64,000 nucleotides of DNA, taken from the NCBI RefSeq assembly GCF_000247695.1, contig NW_004624747.1, positions 27,526,684 through 27,590,683 on the forward strand, in the 5' to 3' direction. Origin of the DNA: Heterocephalus glaber. Lineage: Eukaryota; Chordata; Mammalia; Rodentia; Bathyergidae. This document shows positions 22,916 to 34,945 of this stretch, one piece after another (the stretch's first letter is position 1; the number at the start of each line of letters is the position of its first letter). The position numbers were made by a program, and so were the translations under genes. Under the pieces are notes generated by a model. The model did not search any database and had not been told where the DNA came from. It was given only the letters and a program-made list of their open reading frames with translations.

Positions 22916-23305
22916 AAGACCAGACAATCCCAAAAACTGCACAGAAAGCATTTGACAAAAGCCACGTCCTTCCATCGTGAGAGCACTCAGCAAATGTTGA
23001 GTGGAAAAGAGCTTCCTCTGACGGGTAACGGGTACCAGTGAGCTCTGTGCACCGGCATCATCTTAGCGAGGGAAGCCTGCTGCCTTGCCCGAGTCTAAGC
23101 GGGAGGTGTCTACCTTGTGCTGCCTTGGACAAGGCCTGGGGCTCTCACCACGGCCATGAGGCCAGAGAGAATTAAAGTCACCAAGGTCCCAGGGACACAG
23201 CTGCAGACGCGTACGACCTTGGCACAGAAAACCCAAGGGCACCACTGAAAAGCTGTTAGAACTAACAAATGGATACAGCAGATGTGCAAGGTATATGCTC
23301 CACTT
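22916..23305 (+). mobile_element. L1 ORF2 fragment, continuation
   Basis: GCACAGAAAGCATTTGACAA and GAGCACTCAGCAAATGTTGA continue the reverse transcriptase region. The stretch about 23030-23230 is more degraded. Confidence 0.65.
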
Positions 23306-23321
23306 AAAACTGACATTACTG

Positions 23322-23406
23322 CCGGGGATTTAGCTCAGTGGTTCCGTTGCCTGCCTCGAAGGCACAAGGTCCCAAGTTCAATCCCCGGTACCAAAAAAAA
23401 ACACAA
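23322..23406 (+). repeat. ID SINE inside L1
   Basis: CCGGGGATTTAGCTCAGTGG start. Perfect 16-bp target duplication AAAACTGACATTACTG at 23306-23321 and 23407-23422. Confidence 0.95.
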
Positions 23407-24205
23407 AAAACTGACATTACTGTTCTTTTTATAATAGGCTAAAAATGTGTATATATTCATCATGTATACTAGGATGTTTTTAAATGTGTATGTATTGCAT
23501 AATGGCCAATATCTATATTCTCTCAATGAAGAATCCAAACATGAAATTAAGATAGCAATTAATTCCATTTATAATAACATCAAAAACAATAAAATACTTA
23601 GTAATAATGACACCAAGGAAGAAATGAAAGACTTGAATGCGGGAAACAACTATGAACAATGTTAATAGAAACTAAAGGATGTAATAGCTAAAGCTTGGAA
23701 ACAGCCCAAGTGCCCATCAACTGGAAGCTGGATAAAGAAAATGTGGTTTGTTTATAAAATGGAGTACTACTCAGCCATAAGGAACGAGAAACTAGAGACA
23801 TTTATAGCTAAATGGATGCATATTGAGGCCATACTCTTAAGTGAAATAAATAGGACACACATGTGCAAATACCGAATAGTTTCTCTAGTGTGAGAAACGG
23901 AAAGTGTAAACAAGGGTTAAAATGATTAAAATGAATAACTGATAATGTGAAATAGGAAAAGGTCCAAAGGGGTAGGGGTGGTGGGAGGGGAAGGGGAAAG
24001 GAAAGAAGGGAAAGGAAAAATGATGGGAAAAGAAAAAAAATGGAAACGAAGTCTGTGTAAATAGGGAAGGGTAGAGGGGTGAAGGGCGCACAGGTAATGG
24101 GGAAAAAATAAGAACCAAGATGCATCATGTACAGGTACAAGCACCCAGTGATAAACGTAAAAGTTGTATACCTAAAATGTACCGATAAAAGAATTAAAAA
24201 GAAAA
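23407..24205 (+). mobile_element. L1 3' end with 3' UTR and A-rich tail
   Basis: AAAGCTTGGAAACAGCCCAA, ATGGAGTACTACTCAGCCAT and CTTAAGTGAAATAAATAGGA close ORF2. The GGGAAAGG-rich 3' UTR (about 23940-24110) is followed by a short A-rich tail at 24180-24205. It is closely related to the L1 end at 19641-20414. Confidence 0.88.
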
Positions 24206-25205
24206 AAAGAAATTAAAGGAAGCCTGGCCACATGGAAACTGGTCCCGCTTCTGGACTGGGGTGTGGTGTCGGCGAGACGCCTGCACTTCCTGAGCTCACC
24301 TGCAGATTCAGCTCAATCCCCATTAAAATGATGCTGCCTTTGTTTTCAGAAACTGACAAACTGTCGGCCAGCATCTTGGTGAGGATTTCGCATCTACATT
24401 TATTAAGGAGATTGATCTATAGTTTTCTTGTTTGGTTGGATCCTTGTTTGGTTCTGGAATCGAGACAATGGCAGACTCCAGGAGTGACCTCTTCTCTTTC
24501 TATTTCACTAAGAAGCCTGCCTGTTGGTGTTAGAATCTCCCTGAAGCTTTCACCAGATTCAGTAAGGAACCCACCGGGACCTGGGCTTCTCTCGGTTGAG
24601 GTTTTTTTTTTTAATCACTGCTTCAATTTAATTGTCTGTTAGTGGATTATTTGGGGTTTTTTAACCTTCTTGGTTCAGTTCTGGTAATTCATATGTATCT
24701 AGGAATCTACCCGTTTCTTCTGAGTTCTCCAGTTTATTGGCATACAGATTTATGCAGTGGCTGTTAATCATCTATTTTGGAAGTGTCCATTGTGATTTCG
24801 CCTTTTTCATTTCTAATTGCATTGATTTGGGTCTTCTCTCTCCTTTTTCAGTAAGATTGGCTAAGCGTTTGTCTATTTTGTTTATTCTTTCAAAGAACCC
24901 GCTCTTCATTTCAATTCTTTTATGTCTCAATTTCACTGATTTCTGATCTTTATAATTTAATTCCTTATACCAGCTTTGGATTTGGATTGCTCTTCTTTTT
25001 CTAGGACATTGAGGTGCGTTGTTGGGTATTTATTTGGGCTCGCTCTGTTTTTGTGACGTGGGCATTCACAGCCGTAAACCTCCCTCTTAGGACTGTTTCA
25101 GCTGTGTCCCGTAAGCTCTGGTACGCTGCACTGGTGTTACTGATTAATTCTCAGAACTGTCTTGTTTCTTCCCTGATTACTTCTCTAACGGAAATACAAC
25201 ACATG
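24206..25205 (-). mobile_element. L1 ORF2 fragment, antisense
   Basis: CTTGTTTGGTTCTGGAATCG, AGTGACCTCTTCTCTTTCTA, TCACCAGATTCAGTAAGGAA and TTCTAATTGCATTGATTTGG read as reverse-complemented L1 ORF2. Together with 21880-24205 it forms a tail-to-tail L1 pair. Confidence 0.82.
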
Positions 25206-26445
25206 GTCAGAAGAAAGCACGAGGGACCTGGAGAGAAGACGCCTGTGTCCTGACTCCGGCGGCCCCAGGAAGCTACACCGGAGACAGAAATGTACTGAGG
25301 CACAGAGGGAAATCGGTGCCGTACGTGTGAAGAGAGACCAAGGCCGATGGTCTGGCACTGGGCTCCAGCTGCAGAAGACGGAGGTGCAGGTGGGACCGGC
25401 GGAGCCAGTAGACAATTCTGATGACGGCATACACAACTATCAGAACCTGAGAAGCGTCAGCACACGCATGCATCATACCATAGCAATGCACACCACAGCT
25501 CCTCAGGCTGTTTCTGGTTCATACAGGACCCCCGTATCCCCCAAAGAGCTGCCTTTTCAGAAGAGACCCAGAGGGTCCAGCACTCCCTGGCGCTGTGGCC
25601 GGGCTGCCAGGTGACCCTGAGCGCCTCGGCGCCCCTCTGACAGCACCAGTGACGGTCACCCATGTGCTCTGTGCCATTGTGTTCCAATGGCGCCTGAGCG
25701 AGGTCGATTAACCCACGGCCCAGCGCTGTCTGCCCTCAGAGCCCGCCATGACCCCCGCAGTCCACTAAGGCGATGGCATCTGGCCTTGTCCCTCCGTCCC
25801 TCGCCTGGGGATCACGTTTTCCTAGAAGGTCACTGGCTCCCCACCGCACATCAGAGACTTGAGGTCACTCAGCCCCATGACTTCAGACGCGAAGGGCCCT
25901 GTCCTCTCCAGGAGCCACAGGGCGGGTGGGCGGCCAGGCAGGGACACGCACGCCTCCCAGAGCACAGAGCACCTGACCCGGCTCCACTCGAGGACGCGTG
26001 TCAGGAGCAAGGAAAACAGCAACGCAGAACCCTAAGGACGGGCCGTGCCCTAAGAAGGGCCGACCGCTGAGGGGAGCCCCCACGGCCAGGGCTCAGTCAG
26101 CAGGGAAAGCCCCGGCCCTGAGCCGTGGAGAGTTACAGCTTCGATGTGGCTTCAAGCTGTGGCACTGAAGCCTCACCTGGCATTTAGACCGAGGTTTTTC
26201 TTCCCTGTGTTCTTGTCACAAAATCGACCAGTGTTTAAGCCTCTAGGCCCCAATCCATTCCTGTTTATTTTCCTCCTTCAGTCATAACTGACTTCTATCC
26301 AATTTACGCTTACAGGAGATACAAATTAATAAGATGGGAAGCAGCAGCTGCACACACGGGAGCCTCACCAGACGCAGGCACTGCTGTTCCTGGCTCTCAG
26401 TTCGAGGCTGCTTTTGAGTAGCTGAGGTATCAGACAGGCAGGGCA
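25206..26445. other. Unique DNA, moderately CpG-rich at 25590-26110
   Basis: No coding domain or repeat recognised. Confidence 0.45.
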
Positions 26446-26450
26446 GGCTC

Positions 26451-26821
26451 TCTTAGTTACTTTTTCTCTCATTGCTGAGAAAAATACTCAACACCCAAAG
26501 TTAAAGGGGGGAAGGTTTATTTGGCTTACAGTTCATAGAGGTTTCAGTTCATAAGGAGCTGGCTCCAAGTCAGGGTGCCAGAAGGCCAACAGTTCATGGT
26601 GGTGGAAGACAGCAAAAGCAACAAAGGACCTTAACAGCGTCTCTCTGCCCCTTTCATCCCGTCCAGACCAACAGGATCAGGGCAGTGCCAAACCACTCCC
26701 TCAAGTGTAGTGGTTTAGTAACCACACACCCTTAATCCTGGCGTCACACATTCCAGATTCGGCCACCTCTGAAAAAGAATGCATGAGGCTTTAGGGGGAC
26801 ATCTGGACACAGGCCACGACA
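26451..26821 (-). mobile_element. Solo MaLR (MT-type) LTR, antisense
   Basis: Reads TCTTAGTTACTTTTTCTCTC at its left edge, then GGTTTATTTGGCTTACAGTT, and ends ACAGGCCACGACA. Perfect 5-bp target duplication GGCTC at 26446-26450 and 26822-26826. Confidence 0.88.
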
Positions 26822-26826
26822 GGCTC

Positions 26827-27633
26827 TAAGAGATGTCAGGGAGGTTCAGTCCCCAGAGACCTGTGCAAATGTCTGTCAGCAGGAATCAGGTAACAACCTT
26901 CATCTTACCCCAACTATAGTAGAAAGCCTTCCCCATCCTGGGTCATTCCAGGACAGGAAGTCCTCACCACACCCATGTCTAGGACCCCAAACCCCACTGG
27001 ACACCAAGACTCCCCTGCCTGCCCCTGCCTGGCAGGCATGGCCAGTGTCCCCTCACTCCTAAGGTGAGGTCAGGGTCCTGCTCTGTCCAATGTCACCCAG
27101 CAGAGGCTGGGACAGCCCCAATGCGTGGGGTGCTGGGCGGCAGTTTAAACACTGACACAGCAGATGAGGTTGTTCCCGGGTTCTGCCTGCAGTGTGAGCA
27201 GCTCTCAGGCCCTGGCCAACAGGTCTCTGGAGCAGAGAGGACCCTGAAGCAGGTACCAGGCCCCTGTCCATCCTGGCACAGTCTCTGTGAACTTGGAGCA
27301 GCCTGGGTGAAGGTGATCAACCTGAGGCTCAGGAATGTGGCTGCAGTCTATAGGGCCTTGTGCAGAATCCCAGAATCTCCCTGTGGGTGCTGAGAGAGCA
27401 CAGGGCCTGGAACAAAGTACGGCGAGCCTCACAGTCTCTGTCCAGAGGGTGGCCTCAGCTACATGGGCAGCCTCTGCTCAGAAGCTGGACTGGGGCCCTG
27501 GAGGTCCTGTGGGGCCAGACCCAGGGACTCTAGGGATGCCTGAATTACAGACACACTCCTCTTCCTCACTGGCAGACTGGCACAGGACTGGACACAACAC
27601 ATTTCTCAGCCTCCCTGGAAGACTTCAGGGGGG
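26827..27633. other. Unique GC-rich DNA
   Basis: No gene, repeat family or RNA recognised up to the 41-bp array. Confidence 0.45.
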
Positions 27634-27755
27634 TCATGTGAAAGGCACTGACCAATGAAATGTAAGTAGGATTATCATGTGACAGGCACTGACCAATGAA
27701 ATGTGAGTGGGATGATCATGTGACAGGCATTGACTGATGAAACTCCAGTGAGCTC
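27634..27755 (+). repeat. 41-bp tandem array, three copies
   Basis: TCATGTGA starts each unit, at 27634, 27675 and 27716, exactly 41 bp apart. Units 1 and 2 share GGCACTGACCAATGAAATGT; unit 3 is diverged and partial. Confidence 0.92.
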
Positions 27756-30314
27756 CTGAGGCATCTGGGCTCCAGGCAACATTGTGGAACTCAAATGGCA
27801 CACCCAGGGCATACAGAGGGCATTGCAGTTGCCATTCCAGCCCTGATCTACCTTCCTTGGGACCCCTGATGGGGGGAAAGCAACTCCTCTGGTCAGGTTC
27901 CTGTATCTTGCACTGACCACCATAATGAAAACAGGAAGCACAACCTTTCACCCTCCTACTCCCAATGCCTCTATTTCCAGAAATAAAGAAGAGAGAGGAA
28001 GGAATCAGACAGCAAACATCAGGCCCCATGTGAGATGAGGAGGAGTCTCGACTCCCAATCAGTCAGCTAGTAAGATACAGGTGGAGGAAGACTGTCCCAG
28101 GAGGTGAGCACATGAGGACCCGGGGCTGACCTCCACCCACCACTCTGAGCACATCACCACGCTGACGACGGCCATCCTGAGGGAAGCAGCCTTGTAATCT
28201 GCTCTCCCAGAAGACGCCCACCAGAGGCTCAGCGCCTCAGCTCCAGGGCCCAGGCTGCAGAATGACCAAGCCCAGTCCACCCCCAGGAGCTGTCCACATT
28301 GTGCCTTCATCCCACTTCAGGGCCCTAGGCTGTGGGATGGTGTTTACTCCTGTGCCCCCTGCCCTCGAAGTCCCCAAAGGCTTTGGGAGCAGAGGAGGGA
28401 GCTTGGCAGACAGCAGCCAGCATAAAATAGAAACACTCAGGTTTGCAGGAGAAACAGAGAGGAGAACTTGACAGTGTCTGTTGGAAAATACTCCGTTTCC
28501 TGTTGTGCAAATGCAAATAAACACACCATGGTGGGTCTGTTTTGCCGGTCCCAGTGTGCGCCTCCCATTCATCTTCCAAACACTGTATCTGAGCTGATTG
28601 TCTCCTGTCCCTGTCACTGCTAAGTGGGTGGTTTCCAGGCATCACTTTCATTCTGTTGACTGCTTTTCTGGATTCCAGTTATTTTCCTAGTGGTGCCACT
28701 GGTGTCCCGCAGCCCCTCAGGGAGACTCTGCGAGTCCCAGTGACAAAGGGCCTTCCTGCACCGCTTGGCTACCTGGAGCCAGAGGGGGCTGTGGAGATGT
28801 GGCCAGCAGCACAGTTCAGAGACACGTGCGGCAAGCTTCCGCTTGATTTGCTGATGACCTCTCTCTCTCCTCTCCTTCCCTCTCCACCTCTGTTTCTCTC
28901 TCTAGGTCGGGTCCAGGAGTCATCATTTCTGCACACCTGGCCTCCACCTGGGCCCCTCTGTCCACTCTGACCCTGTCTCTCTCTCCCTCCCGTGTCACAG
29001 CCCACAGAGCCCAGTGTGGCTGCCAGGGATCAGCACAGAAAGCCAGGTGTGCCCAGGACAGGCCACACCGGAGAATCCATGTGGAGAAGGGCAGGGACCA
29101 TTTCCAGTGCCTCCGATGCAAAGGCCCAGCCAGGAATGACTCCAGTTCTGGTCATCAAAGGAGCTGGGCCTGGACCCACCCGGGCCTGGGTCAGCAGTGC
29201 CAGCACAGAGCCCGAGTCCCCACAATGTGCTTTTCCTGGCCAGCCCTAAGCTGCCTGTCACCAGTGTGATGACAGCAGAAGCATCTGTTCCTGCAGGGCC
29301 CGAGATATCTCTGTTTCTCAGATGGTTTTCACTGTTTTGTCAAGAAATCAAACCAGACACTGCCACACCAATGTGTGCACTCTGCATCTTACCCTCCCCA
29401 GCCACTGTGTCACACAGCATTTCTCACCTCCACAGAGCCATCCACAGGTGGGGAGGATGTCACCCCAGAGCCCAACACATTTCCCAACTTTGTAGTCATG
29501 GGCGGCTGCAGAACTGCGGGAGTCAGAAAAGCAGAGCCAAGGCTGACCCAGAGCTCCCTTCCCACTTGGCAGGCTGCAGCAGCTGGAGGACTGGTGGGAG
29601 GAGAAAGGGCTGCACTGGTAGGGGTCATGGATTGGGCCATACAGTTCCCAGAGAAACCCACGCTCCTCCTGTTCTAACACTGCAGATCAAAGGATTCAAT
29701 CAACTCACTCAAGTGGCACCGACTCCTTTCTAGAGAGAGCCGTGAGATCCCCTGCTTTCCTCTGGTAGAAAAGGGATTATTTCAAAAACCAGGGATTATT
29801 TTAAAAACCAGGCTGTGTTTTATGCAGGACGCATGGGCCTCTGGCCGTCAGCAGAAGACGATGTCTCCCTCCTCACACCTGAAGACCAGGCCTCACCATG
29901 TGAACTGGGTGTCGCCTGGTTGCCCTCAGGGGACCCTCAAACACTGTCCCCCAGAAGGCACAGTCTGCAGGGGAGAGACTTCCTCACCTGGGCAGAAGCC
30001 AGAATCTGGTCCCCAGGGGCTCAGGAACTCAGCATCAGGCACCACTCAGGGATGGCTTTAACGTGCTCCTCTTCTATTTTAGTTTTGGGGTGGGTGCCCT
30101 AAAGGGCTGTGCATGTGCCCTCCACACCTGGAGGTCTCTCCCCTTTCCTTCTTTTATGTTTCCTGCCTGACTCCTGAGCCACCTGACTTTTCACTGCTCT
30201 TGCATGTGCACACAGAGACAAACAGAAATTGGTCACAGGCTTAGGAAGCCCAAGTCAGAAGGCAAAAGTCAGGGCAAAGTTGGAAGGACTGCAGGCCCAT
30301 GTGTGGGCTCCTTG
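27756..30314. other. Unique DNA
   Basis: A CTCTCTCTAG|GT-type junction near 28905 resembles a splice acceptor in a pyrimidine tract, and an octamer ATGCAAAT lies at about 28510. Neither supports a gene call. Confidence 0.4.
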
Positions 30315-30486
30315 ATGATGCTCCACCCATCTATCCATTCACCACCCATCCACTCATCCACCCATCCACTCATCCATCCATCCTCCATCAATCTACCCAT
30401 CCACCCATCCTCCATCTATCCATCCATCCATCCACCCATCCACCCATCCAGCCACCTTCCATCTATCCATCCATCCACCCACTGAA
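30315..30486. repeat. (CATC)n microsatellite
   Basis: Imperfect CATC/CACC tetranucleotide tract on a pyrimidine-rich strand. It abuts an antisense L2 end, whose terminal short repeat may have seeded it. Confidence 0.95.
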
Positions 30487-30605
30487 CATCCACCCACACA
30501 ATATTTTCTGAGCCAGTGCTAGGTCCTGGGTGGCAATACACCAAAGATAAAGAGGCAACTGTCCTGCCACCTGGAAGTTTCTCTTCTCATGGGAAAAAGG
30601 CACCT
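30487..30605 (-). repeat. L2 LINE 3' end relic, antisense
   Basis: CACAATATTTTCTGAGCCAG, TGCTAGGTCCTGGGTGGCAA and TACACCAAAGATAAAGAGGC follow the antisense L2 order (AAATATTTATTGAGC, GTTCTAGGCGCTGGGGATAC). Confidence 0.62.
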
Positions 30606-30644
30606 ACAGAGTGTTGAAAGAAACAGAGGTCAAACAGATCTGGG

Positions 30645-30785
30645 GCGATTCTGCTCAGCAATCCTCTGGGTTTGTGACCTGGCACATGAAGCTCAACTTC
30701 TCTGAACTTGATTTTCTGATGTGGAAACTATGGAACGCACCTTGTGGGGGCTCTGTTAAAATCAAAAGTGCCGTTGCTCTGTGTA
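30645..30785 (+). repeat. MIR SINE relic
   Basis: GTTTGTGACCTGGCACATGA, CTCAACTTCTCTGAACTTGA and TTTTCTGATGTGGAAACTAT follow the MIR core. Confidence 0.68.
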
Positions 30786-33369
30786 ACCTGAACCCTGATT
30801 TCCTCTGACTATGGGGTGGACAATGCCACAGCATCCTGCCCTTCTCTGTGCAAGGATACCCTCCCTCCAGGCCCAGACGAGCTCTCCCGGAGAGAAGTGT
30901 GCAGAATCAGAGCCCAGCTCTGCCCTTGCACCAAGACACTGATATTCAAGCCTGCGTCTGAGGAGCTGGATTGGGGGTCGGGGAACAGACACACAAGCAG
31001 CCACCCGGTAAGCTGGCTAGGGGGCAGTAACAACAGATTGCTACTGGTGCTGAGAAGACCCGTGTCAAAGTCGTCCAAGACCAAGGCTGGACATCGCATG
31101 ACCATCATGCCTACTACGGTCACGTCCCGCCCGAGTGCCCGGAAGGTCTGGGGCCATGGGTACAGAGAGGCGCATCTGTGCCGAGGTCCGCAGGGAGGAG
31201 GAAAGGGCGGGACGTCCCTGGACGGGGCTCTGAGTGGGTGCACGTGGAGGAGGCGCCCAGGACACTCCCACCCTGCACGATGAACACTCAGAGACAGGAA
31301 AGGGTGGTTTGGGACTTGGCCCTGCTCTGTCCCCACCCTGTGAGCCTGGCGGGGTGTCCTCACCCAGGAGCCAGAGCCTCTGAGGCTGGTGTGGAGCCTC
31401 CCTCCTGTGAGCTCAGCCCCCAGGTGCAGCAGAAAGTGGATTTGCATCCGCACCCCAGAGTCCTGCACCAGAGCAGCCAAAGTCGCAGCTTGTGACGAAA
31501 CCACAGCAGGTCGGGGCCACATGAAGGGGCCCAAGACTCAAGCGCCTGACCGGGATGCACGGGACACACTGCCCTTCCAGGGCCATGGTCGCCGAGGGCT
31601 CCACAGCGGCCTCCAGGGTCTCTGACTGACGGGCATCAGGGTGGTGCTGGGCACACTGCTGCACCCCTTGTGGTCAGGGGGTGTCCCCACTGCTGGCGAG
31701 AGGGCTGCCCTGCCGATGTCCTCGGTGTCAGCTCGGAGCGGCCGGTGCCCTGCAGATGAGGAGGCGGGAGGGACGCTCAGGTCAACATGCAGAGGACACT
31801 GTGCCGGCTGCTGTCCACGCCCCGCTCTCCACCTGCCCCGCGCGGTGGTTGCTGCCCTTCCAGTCTCCTTCCAGGTCCCCAAGCATCTCTGTCCCACTGG
31901 CTCCGGGAGGACCCGGGAGGCTCGGGGACTCAGGCCAGGCCCTGCTCAGCATCTCCCACCCCGTGAGCAGCAGAGGGCCCCTCCTGACCCCACTCGGCAC
32001 CTGGGGGATATGCCACCCCCAGCGACACTCCCCCGTGTCCCCGCCCCGCCCACGCACGCAGACCTCGGCACCCGCCGCGACACCTGCCGGGAATTTACCA
32101 GACACCCGCTCCAGGCCGCATCACAGCCCCGCCCGGGCTGACGCCCTCTCGCTGCCCGCTGCCCCTCTCAACTCCTCCCTGGCTCTGAGGTGCTGCAGCT
32201 TCCCAGGACCTCCGTGGACTTCACGCCGACTCACTGCCCAGCCCCGCGTGGCTCGCCTACCCGTCCTCCGGACCTGTGCATGCTGCTGCCCCGCACGTGG
32301 CTCCGAGATTGTTCGAAACGCCCAGCTTCCTGCAAGGCCGCCCTTCTGACAGCCGGCTGCATCGCCTCCCACCTGGCCGGTCCCTAGGCCCACTTCCCAG
32401 AGCCAGGGCCTCTCCACCGCCGGAAAGTCTCCTTTGCAGTTTATGACACTCTTTATAGCTCCAACTACGTCTGGCCCACGGAGTTTATGGTCAATACGAG
32501 TGAGTGATGGACTCCCGCTCTCCTCCCTCTGTCTCTGTCTCTCAGCCCTCGCAACACAGGCTACAGAGGCCTCGGGACGCCGCTCCCCGGCGACATCCAC
32601 AGACAGCCCAGGCCCGCCGTCCTCTGGGGCGGGACGTCCGATGTCCCCCGTGTTTCCCTTCCTGTTGGGCCACGCTTCCCTCCCGCCTTCCTGAAGGGTC
32701 CTAGCACTGCCCCACTTCCTCTTCCTCTGTGGGCGGGGCCTCACCCGGTAAGCCGCGGACCTGAAGGACAGCCCGGCTCGCACCCCGACACTGAGGCTTG
32801 CCCATCACATTTCTATTAGAGAAAGCGAGGGGTGCAGGGGACTTTCCAGGACACAGCCCAACCCTCCGAGCTGCGCTGGAGGCACATCGATGACCCTGCC
32901 TGCCCTCTGGGGCCATTACAATGGGCAGAGCCGGAGCGGCACCCCTGTCACCAGCACTCTCCGCAGCTCCCTCACTCCGGTGCCGGAACCCAAACTGGCC
33001 CCGTGTCGGCTTCTCCTTGCTCTCCTGTGACCGGCGTTTATCTCGGCGGGCGCCTGCTTCCCAACAGGCCATGGCAGTCTTCCCATTTAGCAGTCTTGTG
33101 ACCAACTTGGGAGAATCTGTCTTCCAGGCTCTGCAGACAGCAGCTGAGCGGCTGTGTATAAATGTGGGCTCTGGCAAAGCCCCTGCTGGGAGCCCAGCAG
33201 CCGCCCGCAGGTGCAGGCAGAGGGGACAGTGGCCCCGCGGGGAGCGGAAGTCCAGCTGTCCCCACAAGCAGCCACCATGGCTCTGGCATCTCCGGGGCCT
33301 ACGGTTGCGGTTGGGCCCCTCCACACCTCTGCTCTCCCGTCCGTAGGAGTAGTGGTTCAGAGCTCACCC

Positions 33370-33450
33370 GTCCATTCTACAGATGCCTACTGAGCACCTA
33401 CTGTGTCCCAGGAGCCCTGCGGGGCCCAGCAGGAAAAGGTGCAGGGAGCT
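33370..33450 (-). repeat. L2 3' end relic, antisense
   Basis: ACTGAGCACCTACTGTGTCC, CAGGAGCCCTGCGGGGCCCA matches the antisense L2 end. Confidence 0.62.
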
Positions 33451-33795
33451 GGCGCCACAGTGGGAAGAAGCGGGCCCAGGGCGCTCTGCATCGGACCGGC
33501 CCTGAGCGGGGGTTGGGCCCCAGGGCAGCTGGAGGGGAGGAGAGGGGTCTCCTGGCCAGGCTGGTGAGGACTGTGGGCCACTCGCTGAGTGCAGAGCTTC
33601 CTCACCCCTCGACAGCTGGCTCTGCACCCCACAAGCACCTGACGACAGTCCAGAGCTGGGAGAGGGCGCTCAGGCCGACTCCCCGAAGACCCCCAGGCCC
33701 CAGCCTTCGCAGAAGGGCAGGGAACCGTGATGGTGCGTGGTTGTCACTAGAGAACGGCACTTGCCTCGGGCTCCACCGTGCACCTCACCCAGGGC

Positions 33796-33832
33796 TCTGA
33801 GGAGGAGGAGGAGGAGGAGCAGGAGGAGGCCG
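33796..33832. repeat. (GGA)n microsatellite
   Basis: About ten GGA/GGAGCA units. Confidence 0.9.
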
Positions 33833-34945
33833 GGTCGGAGTGAGCTGAGCACCTCTGGGCCCAGTGGTCATGGCCAGGCCACCCTGGCTGGGCCACGTTT
33901 CTGCCATCTCTGGCCCCGTCCTCTTCTGCAAGCTCCTCCTGAGGCACCAGACGTGGTGTCTGGACCCCGGGAAACAGAGATTAAATGTTAAAACCCAGAG
34001 AAGCCTCATTCGCAGTGAGTGCTCTCCAGCACGCAGTTTAATGAGCCCACACACTGACAGAGACAGCGACTTCCGGCAGCACGGGGCCCACTGAGGGCCT
34101 AGGTAATCCACGAGGACAGGGCTCAGGGGCACGCTTCGGGGTCCCGGGTCCCCAAGAGCATGGGCTGGGAGGGTGGGTGGGAGAGCTGGGGCAGGACGTC
34201 TTCGATGCTGACCACGATGGGCTGGAGCTGAGAGGGCAGCCTCGCCCTGCAGGTCTTCCTGCCCTTCCACCCCTGCGGAGGCTGGCACCGCACAGAGGCC
34301 CGAACCTCGAGCAGGCCCTCAGGCATGGACTCCAGTGCACCCCCCCACCGCCCCCCAACCCCGGCCACATGAGCTTCTGTTGTTTATAAGTCACCAGCTC
34401 CGAAGAGCAGTTACAGCAACAGAAACCAGCCAGAGGCACTCGGTGTTTCCAGGCTCTGCAGAGGGAGGGCGATCCAGGGACCCCACCCTGCTTGTCCTTC
34501 AGGGTTGGGAACGGAAGTGGTGCCCAGAAGCAATGCACCCTGGTCAGTGAGTGCTCGCTCCCCTCCTCCCCTCCCCTCCAGGGGACGCAAATGGATTTTG
34601 ATCTGATGTGGGCATACAGCCTGGTGCTGCCAGATGGGGTAAATTGAAGGAAGTGGAGGAAGACAGGAGAGCTCCGTGTGGCGACACTAATGTTTGGATC
34701 TGGCTCACCGTGCACAGCCACGCTCTCGGCTGTGGTCTACATGCCTCTGGCCTGCACTCTCAGCCAGGCTGCTCCGACTGTGTCGCAGTTCCTGGGCTGG
34801 TGTGGGCTGGAGCACAGCAGGAGGCTGACGCCTGGGTGGTCCTGCATGGATGAAGACAGAAAGATAAACTTCCCGTGGTTTATCTCCACTGAGCAAGCTT
34901 CAGGGTCCCTGGGGCATCTAATAACATCACCTGTTAGAGACTGCA

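Larger units (their letters stand above)
30790..34945. other. GC-rich DNA with a CpG-rich patch at about 31650-33310
   Basis: CpG dinucleotides are frequent in the patch compared with its flanks. Long frames on both strands (for example about 220 codons each at 31681-32349 + and 32121-32783 -) lack any known domain. Confidence 0.45.

Noticed and set aside
28860..29130. Exon of a zinc-finger-like gene after a CTCTCTCTAG acceptor-like site
   Set aside because: Only isolated His/Cys residues in a short frame, no C2H2 spacing, no second exon.
30204..30511. His/Pro/Ser/Ile repeat protein
   Set aside because: Translation of the CATC microsatellite.
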